Source of the DNA: a virus
IMG/VR virus record: IMGVR_UViG_3300025872_000024
Coordinates: 1-37,151 of that record
Strand: one strand, 5' to 3'
Length of the DNA: 37,151 nucleotides
Below, one piece after another: positions 22,400 through 30,382 of this stretch; position 1 is the first letter of the stretch, and each line of letters begins with the position of its first letter. Below the pieces are notes generated by a model. The model worked only from the letters and a program-made list of their open reading frames with translations. It was not told the DNA's origin and made no database searches. A program made the translations under genes and the position numbers.

Positions 22400-22852
22400 G
22401 TGAGCGATTGTGAATACTGGCTGCGCCAGAATTTCCAACAGGTGTTCGATCTTCCTGCACCAGCCGTTGATTGGCTGTTGATGCTGTGGAACGCCATTCA
22501 GGTTTTCGATGATGTGGCCGATGGCGATGCCGTCAAGCCTGCCGACCTGAACGCCGCGATCTGGCAAACGCTGGTCGCTATGCCAGCAAACTCCTTTTTC
22601 ATGCAGCACTCGGCGACCTTGCTGCCCGTTGTCGCGTCCATGATCCTCAAGTGGCATGGGGCCAACGAGGCAGAGCAGTGCAAGCAACACGACGCGAAGT
22701 CGTTCGTGTGGCGAGCGGGTTATTACGATGTGGTTCTGATGGTCGTGCAGTGCTGCAAGGGTAATCAGTTTGCGACCGAAAACGCAGCCAAAGTCATGCG
22801 CCTGTACGGCGAGGACTTCGACCAGTACATGAAGGAATTTCGAGATGCCTAA
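22400..22852 (+). CDS. Conserved all-helical phage protein at the gp14 position
   Basis: 150 residues starting at GTG. It is all-helical with an Asp-rich VFDDVADGDAV motif near residue 36, KWHGANEAEQ and FVWRAGYYDVVLMVV. The motif resembles the metal-binding DDxxD of isoprenoid synthases, but the chain is half their size. It sits between the needle candidate and the gp7-like gene, where P22 has gp14. Its end overlaps the gp7-like start by 8 bases. Function unknown; an assembly chaperone is possible. Confidence 0.65.
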   Translation: MSDCEYWLRQNFQQVFDLPAPAVDWLLMLWNAIQVFDDVADGDAVKPADLNAAIWQTLVAMPANSFFMQHSATLLPVVASMILKWHGANEAEQCKQHDAKSFVWRAGYYDVVLMVVQCCKGNQFATENAAKVMRLYGEDFDQYMKEFRDA

Positions 22853-23570
22853 TCCAGCGGTAGCCCTTATTGGTGGTGCATCCACACTGTTGTCGTCCAG
22901 AGCGCAAAGTAGCGCAGCCAAGTCTGCCGCAGGAGCGCAGACTCAAGCTGCCCAGATGGGCATTGATGAGCAGCGGCGTCAGTTCGACGTTATGCAGGAG
23001 TTGCTCGCTCCCTATGTTCAGGGAGGAACAACAGCGTTTCAGGCTCAGCAGAACCTGCTTGGCCTTGGCGCCCCCGGTACGCAAGAGGCTGCGATTCAGG
23101 CTCTCGAACAGTCGCCAGGCTTTCAGTACCTCGCTCGTCAGGGTGAGAACGCCATCATCCAGAACGCCGCTGCAACGGGTGGTCTGCGTGGTGGCAATCT
23201 TCAGGCAGCACTGGCTCGGTTCCGTCCTGCGCTGCTGCAACAGCAGATCCAACAGCAGTTTGCTAATCTTGGCGGCCTGGCCCAGTACGGTCAGGCTTCT
23301 GCTGTTCGCACTGGCGCAGGCGCACAGGCTGCTGGTACAAACATCGGCAATCTGCTTCAGCAGCAGGGTGCTGCTCAGGCTGGTGGCGCACTTGCTGCTG
23401 GTGCTGCACGAGCACAAATGTTTGGACTTCCTGCTCAAGTTGCAGGATACATGCAAGGCACGGGTGGATCTATGTTTGGTGGCACTCAAGCGCCCGCTCC
23501 TATTATGGCTGCCACTCCTGTACCGTTTGATGCGGCTGCCGGAACTGGCGTCTATGGAGGTATGTTGTAA
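22845..23570 (+). CDS. DNA ejection protein gp7-like
   Basis: 241 residues (P22 gp7 has 229). It has an Ala/Gly/Gln-rich composition and the conserved block LEQSPGFQYLARQGENAI followed by ATGGLRGGNLQAALA, found in P22 gp7-type internal virion proteins. The N-terminus is a helical hydrophobic region. It should be ejected before the DNA and help form the conduit through the cell envelope. Order gp7, gp20, gp16 is kept. Confidence 0.82.
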   Translation: MPNPAVALIGGASTLLSSRAQSSAAKSAAGAQTQAAQMGIDEQRRQFDVMQELLAPYVQGGTTAFQAQQNLLGLGAPGTQEAAIQALEQSPGFQYLARQGENAIIQNAAATGGLRGGNLQAALARFRPALLQQQIQQQFANLGGLAQYGQASAVRTGAGAQAAGTNIGNLLQQQGAAQAGGALAAGAARAQMFGLPAQVAGYMQGTGGSMFGGTQAPAPIMAATPVPFDAAAGTGVYGGML

Positions 23571-24895
23571 TGGTCGCACCATTCAATTACGCGCTCAACG
23601 TCGCCTCGCCCTTCGAGCAGGCAGTGCAGGGTTTGAAACTCGGCGCTACCCTGCAAGACATGGAAACGGCGCGTGCGGCAAACCAGCAAGCCATTGCTCT
23701 TAAGGCGGCGCAGGAAAGAGAAATTCAAGCCAAGCTTGATGCACAGAATCGGCTTGCTACCGCCGCTGGATCATTGATTGACAAGATCCGCGCTGGTAAT
23801 GCTACGGCTTCTGACTTTGCAGAGTATCGACTGATTGCTCCTAAAGATCAGTCCGAAGCGGCCATGCGGGTCTGGGAGGGTATGAGCAAAGATCAGCAGC
23901 AAAACTCCTTGAGTTTTGGCCTGCAAGCTATGGCTGCACTTGGCAGTAAAGATCCCCAAGTTGGCATTGATATTCTGGAAAGGCGTGCAGAAGCAGAGCA
24001 GGCCGCAAATCCTCAAATGGCGCAGGCGTGGAAAACTGCGGCAGAACTTGTCAAGTTAGATCCTGCAAATGGCATTTTTGCCGCAGGTTCAATTATTGCT
24101 GGCCTGCCTGGCGGCGACAAAGCACTTGAGGCATGGCAGAAAAATCAAGATGAGCGCAGGGCCGCAGCGTTGGCGCCGTTCAAGCTACGCCAAGAAACTG
24201 CCGACGCTATCATCAAAGAAGCGCAGTCCAAGTTCGCTCCTGATAAGTTTGGCGCTGAACTGGATCTGACAAAAGCTCAGATTGAGCAAGCCAGAGCCGC
24301 TCGGCGTGCATCTGATGCTGCTGCGGCCAAGTCTGGTGCAGAGGCCACTCGCGCTGAAGCAGAAGCAAGGCAAATCTCTGCTGGAGTCATCCCGGCTGAC
24401 AAGCGCCCAGAAGCAGAATCCAAGTTCCGCGCAGAATACAACAATCTGACCAAGGGCTATCAAGAAGTAAAATCTGCATATGGTCGTGTTCTTGCATCAG
24501 AGGATAGCGCCGTAGGAGATTTATCGCTTATCTTTGGCTACATGAAAATGCTTGACCCAGGCTCTGTGGTGCGCGAGGGCGAATTTGCAACAGCACAGAA
24601 CGCTGCTGGCGTGCCAGAGCGTGTGCAAAACATCTATAACAGAGTGATCAGTGGCGAGCGTCTTTCTGCAAGCCAACGTAAATCGTTTAAGGGGCAAGCG
24701 GACGGATTGTTTAAGCAAGCTGGTCAGCAAGAAAGCACCGTTCGCACAGGCATTGAGCGGATTGCTAGGGGCTATGGACTCAACACAGCAAACATCTTCT
24801 TGGAGCCTGTAGAGTCTGCACCGACTGCACCAACGCCTACAAAGCCACAGCAAGCTCCTGCGTCTGGTCAGCGAAATGTCACGGTGGATTACTAA
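23570..24895 (+). CDS. Internal virion / DNA ejection protein (gp20 position)
   Basis: 441 residues (P22 gp20 has 471). Long helices rich in Ala, Gln and Glu occupy residues 30-290. The conserved segment LSLIFGYMKMLDPGSVVREG, then FATAQNAAGVPERV and ISGERLSASQR, is common to internal virion proteins of many podoviruses. TAATG overlap with the gp7-like gene. Probably packaged inside the head and delivered into the periplasm. Confidence 0.78.
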   Translation: MVAPFNYALNVASPFEQAVQGLKLGATLQDMETARAANQQAIALKAAQEREIQAKLDAQNRLATAAGSLIDKIRAGNATASDFAEYRLIAPKDQSEAAMRVWEGMSKDQQQNSLSFGLQAMAALGSKDPQVGIDILERRAEAEQAANPQMAQAWKTAAELVKLDPANGIFAAGSIIAGLPGGDKALEAWQKNQDERRAAALAPFKLRQETADAIIKEAQSKFAPDKFGAELDLTKAQIEQARAARRASDAAAAKSGAEATRAEAEARQISAGVIPADKRPEAESKFRAEYNNLTKGYQEVKSAYGRVLASEDSAVGDLSLIFGYMKMLDPGSVVREGEFATAQNAAGVPERVQNIYNRVISGERLSASQRKSFKGQADGLFKQAGQQESTVRTGIERIARGYGLNTANIFLEPVESAPTAPTPTKPQQAPASGQRNVTVDY

Positions 24896-24896
24896 C

Positions 24897-26894
24897 ATGC
24901 CGTACTCCATCACTACCAAAGATGGCATCACAATCAACAACATTCCTGATGATGTTGCTCCTGACTCGCAAGAGCTAAAAGAAAGGGTTTCGCGTATCAG
25001 AGCGGGTGGCGGTGCGGCTGCGTTAGAGGCCCCTAGCGGCCCATCAACAACGGCAACAGGATTGATTGGTGCGATTACCAGAGGAGCGGCGATTCCTGCT
25101 GCTGGCGCTGCTGCTGGAGCGGCATTGGGCGCTCCATTTGCTGGAGTTGGCGCAATTCCTGGTGCTATTGCTGGTGCTGGCGCGGCAACTGCAACGCAGT
25201 TTTTTGGCGATCCGATCATCGGGTTAGTCAATCGAGTGCTCGGCACAAATTACGCATCTCCCACTCAAGCAATGGAGCAGATGCTGACTCGCATTGGTGT
25301 GGCACAGCCTCAAACAGAAGCAGAAAAAATTGTGCAGGCTACCGCAGCAGGCGCATCAGGCGCTGGTGGCACTGCCGCACTTGGTCGAACACTTCAAACA
25401 GGTGCAGGCCAAGCCGCTCCTGTGACTAGAGAAGTCGGGCGTATGCTGGCTGCACAACCTGTCACACAAGCTGCGGGTGGAGCAATGGCAGGAGCGGCAG
25501 CGCAGGCAGCACAAGAAATGGGTGCCGGACCAATCGGGCAACTTGGCGCCGCGTTGGCTGGTGGTGTTGCTGGAGCCACGCTTGCAACGCCAAGGCGCGT
25601 GACTCCTGGTTTATCGCAAACTACTCAAGAGGCAACACAACGCGGCATATCTGTGTTGACTTCTGATGTCGCTCCTCCAGAAACATTTATGGGGCGCACT
25701 GTTCAGCAAATTGGAGAGCGCGTCCCTCTGGCTGGCACTGGCCCTGTACGAGTTGCGCAACAGCAATCTCGCATTGCTGCTGTGCGTGATGTGTTGCGTC
25801 AATATGGAGCAGATGATGCTGCTGGTGTTAGCGATGATGTAATGCGTGACCTTGCCGCAAAGCGGTCTGCTGACTTGAACAAATACACAGGAGCCAAAAG
25901 CGATGTGATCAATCGTCTTGATGCAAAAGGCATTGTTCCTGTTAACAATGCGACGCAAGCGATTGATACGCAAATTGCTGAACTTCAAAGCCTGCGGTCT
26001 GAGCAGTATTTGCCAGTCATCAGAGTGCTTGAGGACTGGAAGTCATCACTACAAAACCAGAGTCTCGCTAACATTGAAAAACTGCGCAAGCAAGTCGGAG
26101 AATCGTTTGCCGCACCTGAACTAGCATCAATCCGAGATACTGGTCAAAAGGCTTTGTCCAAAGTTTACGGTCCGCTCAAGCAAGACATGGAGGATTTCAT
26201 TACCCAAGTTGGCGAGCGCAGAGATGTGACAAAGTGGAAAGTTGCTGATAAGCGATTGGCTCAGATGGCTGGCGAACTAGACATGGGCACATTGAAGTCT
26301 GTGCTTCGTTCTGGCTCTGTTACTCCTGAAGATGTAAATAAGCTAATTTTTAGCAAAAAGCCAAGCGAGATCAGGCAACTTTACAGTGATCTGACTCCTG
26401 CTGGCCGAGCAAGCGTTAGAACTGCTGTCTTGTCGCGTGCAGCGTCAAGCGCACGCTACAACTTGGAAGATGGAACTGTTGCATTTAGTCCAGAAAAATT
26501 TAACGCTGAAATTCAGCGTCTACAACCGCAAATCGGTGTGTTTTTCAAAGGAGATGATCTGAAACAAGTTGAGGGATTGTCTAAGGCTCTGACACTGACT
26601 CGACGCGCCGGGCAAGCTGGTGTTGCAACCGCGACTGGCCAGCAGGCTGTGCCGTTTGTTGCTGGCAGTTTTCTGGTGGATTTGTTGGGGTCGTTCGGCG
26701 CATCACTTGCCGCTGCCGGTGGCGTTGGGTTGACTGCTAGAATTTACGAATCAGGGCCGGTAAGAAATCTCATGTTGCAACTTGGACGGGCCGCTCCTGG
26801 TAGCGCAGAAGAAGCCGCGATTTCTAAGCGATTGATTGCTGCCATCCAAACTCAGGCAGAATCTCAACAGTCGTCGCAAGAACTGGAAAGGTAA
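24897..26894 (+). CDS. Large DNA ejection protein (gp16 position)
   Basis: 665 residues (P22 gp16 has 609). The ATG at 24897 is one base after the previous stop; a longer frame from 24876 lies inside that gene. The N-terminal YSITTKDGITINNIPDDV domain is common in phage internal virion proteins. Residues 55-110 and 145-215 are Gly/Ala-rich with GxxxG spacing, likely membrane-spanning helices after ejection. The rest is helical. It probably inserts into the inner membrane for DNA entry. Confidence 0.8.
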   Translation: MPYSITTKDGITINNIPDDVAPDSQELKERVSRIRAGGGAAALEAPSGPSTTATGLIGAITRGAAIPAAGAAAGAALGAPFAGVGAIPGAIAGAGAATATQFFGDPIIGLVNRVLGTNYASPTQAMEQMLTRIGVAQPQTEAEKIVQATAAGASGAGGTAALGRTLQTGAGQAAPVTREVGRMLAAQPVTQAAGGAMAGAAAQAAQEMGAGPIGQLGAALAGGVAGATLATPRRVTPGLSQTTQEATQRGISVLTSDVAPPETFMGRTVQQIGERVPLAGTGPVRVAQQQSRIAAVRDVLRQYGADDAAGVSDDVMRDLAAKRSADLNKYTGAKSDVINRLDAKGIVPVNNATQAIDTQIAELQSLRSEQYLPVIRVLEDWKSSLQNQSLANIEKLRKQVGESFAAPELASIRDTGQKALSKVYGPLKQDMEDFITQVGERRDVTKWKVADKRLAQMAGELDMGTLKSVLRSGSVTPEDVNKLIFSKKPSEIRQLYSDLTPAGRASVRTAVLSRAASSARYNLEDGTVAFSPEKFNAEIQRLQPQIGVFFKGDDLKQVEGLSKALTLTRRAGQAGVATATGQQAVPFVAGSFLVDLLGSFGASLAAAGGVGLTARIYESGPVRNLMLQLGRAAPGSAEEAAISKRLIAAIQTQAESQQSSQELER

Positions 26895-26900
26895 CCAGCA

Positions 26901-29102
26901 ATGTCCGCTCTGTCCGTCAATCCCCCGTTCCCTATCTTTTTCGACATTGACGGGCAACCGCTCGATGCCGGGTACATCTACCTCGGTGTGGCGAATCAAG
27001 ACACCGAGGCCAATCCGATCCAAGCGTACTGGGACGCTGCGCTGACGGTTGCAGCGACGCAGCCGATTCGCACGAGGGGTGGCTTCCCGGTGAACGCTGG
27101 CGTACCGGCGCGGGTGTACGTCAACAGCGACTTCTCGATTGTGGTCAAGAACCGCAACGGGTTCCAGGTGTTCTCCTCGCCCACCTGCACTGATCGGTTC
27201 AACGATGCCGTGGTGCAGGTTGACTCGTCTGATGTCACGTTCCTCCAAGCCGGCACCGGAGCAGTCACGCGCACCGCTCAGGCGAAGATGCGGGATGTGG
27301 TGAGCGTCAAGGACTTCGGCGCTGTTGGTGACGGCGTGGTGGATGATACGGCGGCGATTCAGGCGGCGATTGATGCAATGCCAAACGGAAGCGCTTTGTC
27401 TTTCGTTGGGAATGCAACCTACAAAGTCACGGCTCCAATTGTCGTGCCACCTAATCTCACAGGGTGCGTATTTTTAGGGAACGGCGCGACCATCCGTGCG
27501 TATCACAACGGTGATGGCTTGGTGATGATCGCCACCAACCAGAACTTCAGCCGACACAAGGTCTATGACTTGACCATCAAAGGCCCGAATGTTTCCTATC
27601 CCAACAATCCTGGAGAGTTGGCTGGAACCAGCACTGGCGCTGCTCTCAAGATGGGATACGACGACACCAGCAACACGGTGGCGGGCTATCTGACTTCGTT
27701 CTACAACTGCACGTTCACCAACTTCAACAAAGGCGTCTACCTGCAGGCCACCATCCTGGTGAACTTCTACGGTGGCTATATCTCATTCAACCAGTACGGC
27801 GTCTATGTCGATGGCGGCCAGACCAATGCCAACACGTTCTATGGTGTTGGCATCCGAGAGAACCGCGTTTTCGGTGTGTACTCGTCAGGCCGGACTGGAG
27901 GATCACTTTCCAACGCCACACACAACGTATTCCACAGTTGCGAGATCGAAACCAACATCCCTTACGACGCGTCGGCTGGCGGCTACCCAGCCACGTTTAA
28001 CGCGGCGTTAGGTCACGGAATTAAGCTCTGGAACAGCTACGACTGGATCTTCGATTCTTGCTACCTTGAGAACCACAACTACTCGGTGTTACTTGATGGT
28101 TCGGCTGACGACAACAGGTTCAAGTCGTGCCGATTTGACGGCGGTGGTGTCGGAGGTGTTCGCCCAGGTAGTGTTGTAATTGGCGGGGCGAATTGCAATA
28201 ACAACGTTTTCATCGACTGCAAAATGGTCGATTACGTTGGCTACGCAGCGGGAACATTACAGATACTAAGTTCCACCAGCCAATATAACCAGTTGATCGA
28301 CTGCATTGGGTTTAGCTTTAACTCAGCAAACCTGCTTGCATGGCCTCATATTGAAAATCACCGCAAAGCTCAGGGCAATGCAGGCAACGGGCAGCAATTT
28401 GGTGCATTGGTAGTTCCTCCGCAGGGGCTGATCAACAACCCAATAAGCGGAACTGATCCTGGTCAAATCAACGGTATTGGTACTGCCTCCGCGACACTAA
28501 ACGCCTTTGGTGTTGGCGAGGCGTTACTTGGCAATCAGATCACCGGCGCGACCACGATCACATCAATCAGCAACATGCGCCCTGGGCAGTTGCTGGTGGT
28601 GAGTAACTACCAAATTGCGTACCCGGTAACGATTCAGTCCTCTACTGACGGAACAAGTGGAATTGTTCTGGTTGATAGGCAAAACGCGGTTTTGTCTGCC
28701 TATGGAGATAGCATCACTTTTTACTGCATGGCTATCGGTCGCGTTATTGAAGTCGGTCGCAGCCTTGCAAATAGCGTTTTGACCGTTTCATGGACGCCTT
28801 CATTTGTGAGAAGCGGTGGAAGTACTCCCGCTCAGACTTCTACAGGTAGGTACACGAAGATAGGCAATCGTGTCGATTTTTGGTTTGAGTGTACTTTCAG
28901 CTCAGGCCCACTCACCGATTCTTATTACTCAACCGATTTCCCATTTCAACACTACGACACTTCTGCAATTGTTGGTTCGGCAATGGATGCCACAAGCAAA
29001 GCATTGTACGCAGTTGAAGCTGTAACAGTGAGTAGGTTGAGAGCGCACGTTACCTCAAGCGTAACTACCTTTAGCGGATCGGGTACGCTATTAATAGCGT
29101 GA
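26901..29102 (+). CDS. Tailspike 1: P22-type head-binding domain plus pectate-lyase-like beta helix
   Basis: 733 residues (P22 gp9 has 667). Residues 1-105 form a P22-like head-binding domain (NPPFPIFFDIDGQPLDAGYI then IRTRGGFPVNAG). VSVKDFGAVGDGVVDDTAAI near residue 135 starts a pectate-lyase-3 type right-handed beta helix with many Asn-rich turns. The C-terminal 130 residues are a separate beta domain that may aid trimer formation. It probably binds and cleaves surface polysaccharide. The substrate cannot be read from sequence. Confidence 0.9.
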   Translation: MSALSVNPPFPIFFDIDGQPLDAGYIYLGVANQDTEANPIQAYWDAALTVAATQPIRTRGGFPVNAGVPARVYVNSDFSIVVKNRNGFQVFSSPTCTDRFNDAVVQVDSSDVTFLQAGTGAVTRTAQAKMRDVVSVKDFGAVGDGVVDDTAAIQAAIDAMPNGSALSFVGNATYKVTAPIVVPPNLTGCVFLGNGATIRAYHNGDGLVMIATNQNFSRHKVYDLTIKGPNVSYPNNPGELAGTSTGAALKMGYDDTSNTVAGYLTSFYNCTFTNFNKGVYLQATILVNFYGGYISFNQYGVYVDGGQTNANTFYGVGIRENRVFGVYSSGRTGGSLSNATHNVFHSCEIETNIPYDASAGGYPATFNAALGHGIKLWNSYDWIFDSCYLENHNYSVLLDGSADDNRFKSCRFDGGGVGGVRPGSVVIGGANCNNNVFIDCKMVDYVGYAAGTLQILSSTSQYNQLIDCIGFSFNSANLLAWPHIENHRKAQGNAGNGQQFGALVVPPQGLINNPISGTDPGQINGIGTASATLNAFGVGEALLGNQITGATTITSISNMRPGQLLVVSNYQIAYPVTIQSSTDGTSGIVLVDRQNAVLSAYGDSITFYCMAIGRVIEVGRSLANSVLTVSWTPSFVRSGGSTPAQTSTGRYTKIGNRVDFWFECTFSSGPLTDSYYSTDFPFQHYDTSAIVGSAMDATSKALYAVEAVTVSRLRAHVTSSVTTFSGSGTLLIA

Positions 29103-29131
29103 TTTTTAACTGTTCAATACATTCGCTGACC

Positions 29132-29338
29132 ATGTTCAATAAACTCAAAGGCTCTTTCTACAGCAAGACCAGCAACGCGGCCATCGTCGTCGCGGTCATT
29201 GGAGTCCTTGAGCAGTTGGCCCCTGGCCTGCTGCAGTCCGTCATCCCTGCTGACTATTCCGGCTTGGCGCTGTCGGGCATCGGCGTCGCCTTCTGGCTCC
29301 TGCGCTGGGTTACATCGAAACCTCTTGACCTCAAGTGA
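29132..29338 (+). CDS. Small membrane protein, candidate holin, 68 residues
   Basis: The ATG at 29132 is preferred, with a GTG at 29099 overlapping the tailspike stop as the alternative. Two hydrophobic segments are visible: NAAIVVAVIGVLEQL (about 11-28) and ALSGIGVAFWLLRWV (about 42-57), with a basic N-terminus. It is the first gene of the lysis cassette. A two-helix holin or pinholin is possible, but another holin-type gene lies at 29972. Confidence 0.6.
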   Translation: MFNKLKGSFYSKTSNAAIVVAVIGVLEQLAPGLLQSVIPADYSGLALSGIGVAFWLLRWVTSKPLDLK

Positions 29339-29340
29339 TC

Positions 29341-29499
29341 ATGTCTGACATCGAGAACAAATTGTCTACACACGAAGCCGTCTGCGCCGAGAGATATACG
29401 GGCATCAACGCCCGCCTGAAGCGCCTTGAGACTATCCTCATCGGCTCGGCCGGTGCAATCATCCTGTTGCTCCTGAGCGTGGCGCTGAAGATCAGATGA
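29341..29499 (+). CDS. XhlA-like lysis accessory membrane protein, 52 residues
   Basis: The N-terminal 35 residues are a charged helix (THEAVCAERYTGINARLKRL). One C-terminal transmembrane helix follows (ILIGSAGAIILLLLSVAL). This cytoplasmic-helix plus TM layout is that of haemolysin XhlA-type proteins that accompany endolysins. The stop overlaps the endolysin ATG (ATGA). Family assignment rests on architecture. Confidence 0.65.
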   Translation: MSDIENKLSTHEAVCAERYTGINARLKRLETILIGSAGAIILLLLSVALKIR

Positions 29500-29975
29500 A
29501 CTTCGACCAGGCCATCCGCGAACTGCTCCACCACGAAGGGTCGTACTCGGATCACGGTGCCGACCCCGGTGGTCGGACCATGTACGGCATCACTGAATTG
29601 GTGGCACGCGAGGTAGGCTACCGGGGCAACATGAACGAGTTGCCTCTCGATCTCGCCAAACGGATCTACCTCGAACGCTATTGGAAGCCGATCAGCGCCG
29701 ACGATCTGCCGCCTGCCGTCCGCTATGCCGTGTTCGACGCAGCGGTGAATTCAGGTGTCGGTCAGTCGGTCATCTGGCTCCAGCGGGCGCTCGGCGTACA
29801 GATGGACGGCATCATCGGCCCGGTGACGATCCGCGCGGCCTACGCCGCTGACCCGTACCTGCTGCGGGCCAAGATCCTCGCCACTCGGCTCAAGTTCATG
29901 ACCAACCTCTCCACCTGGCCGTCCTTCGGTCGCGGTTGGGCACGGCGCATCGCGCACCTGATGGAGATGGCATGA
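29496..29975 (+). CDS. Endolysin, glycoside hydrolase family 108 (N-acetylmuramidase)
   Basis: 159 residues. HHEGSYSDHGADPGGRTMYG carries the probable catalytic Glu14 of GH108 enzymes. The C-terminal part with GVQMDGIIGPVTIRAA is the family's peptidoglycan-binding domain. There is no signal peptide, so release depends on a holin. It overlaps the XhlA-like gene and the holin gene by 4 bp each. It cleaves the glycan backbone of peptidoglycan. Confidence 0.92.
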   Translation: MNFDQAIRELLHHEGSYSDHGADPGGRTMYGITELVAREVGYRGNMNELPLDLAKRIYLERYWKPISADDLPPAVRYAVFDAAVNSGVGQSVIWLQRALGVQMDGIIGPVTIRAAYAADPYLLRAKILATRLKFMTNLSTWPSFGRGWARRIAHLMEMA

Positions 29976-30373
29976 ACCCGTTGATGCTAGGGACTGTGCT
30001 CGAAGTGGGCAAGACGCTGCTAGACCGCTTCGTGCCTGATCCCTCAGCCAAGCAAGCCGCTGAGATGGAACTGGTTCGGATGGCCGCTGATGGTGAACTC
30101 AAGCAAGTCATCGCGCAGCTTGAGATCAATGCGCGAGAGGCGCAGCACCCCTCGATCTGGACCAGTGGGTGGAGGCCCGCATTTGGTTGGTGCGGTGCAG
30201 CAGGGTTCGTTTACGCTACCATCGTGCAGCCGGTGCTGGCGTGGGTCGGTGCGATCAAGGGCTGGCCTGCGCCGCCCGAACTGAATTTGGATCTTCTGTG
30301 GGTTGTTATCACCGGCCTGTTAGGTATCGGTTCGATGAGAAGTTTTGAAAAGCTCAAAGGCGTAGCCAAGTAA
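29972..30373 (+). CDS. Holin of the 3TM family (GTA-type holin)
   Basis: 133 residues, with the ATG at 29972 inside the endolysin stop. The pattern WTSGWRPAFGWCGAAGFVYA, VQPVLAWVGA and LLWVVITGLLGIGSMRSFEK is that of Holin_3TMs (PF11351). The N-terminal 60 residues are a cytoplasmic helix; two or three membrane helices follow. It would form the lesion that lets the endolysin out. Confidence 0.82.
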   Translation: MNPLMLGTVLEVGKTLLDRFVPDPSAKQAAEMELVRMAADGELKQVIAQLEINAREAQHPSIWTSGWRPAFGWCGAAGFVYATIVQPVLAWVGAIKGWPAPPELNLDLLWVVITGLLGIGSMRSFEKLKGVAK

Positions 30374-30382
30374 AGGACAATC

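Noticed and set aside
22794-23582. 262-residue minus-strand ORF and the 277-residue plus ORF at 22870-23703
   Set aside because: Both are shadows of the gp7-like gene, with serine/arginine- or leucine-rich translations lacking any domain.
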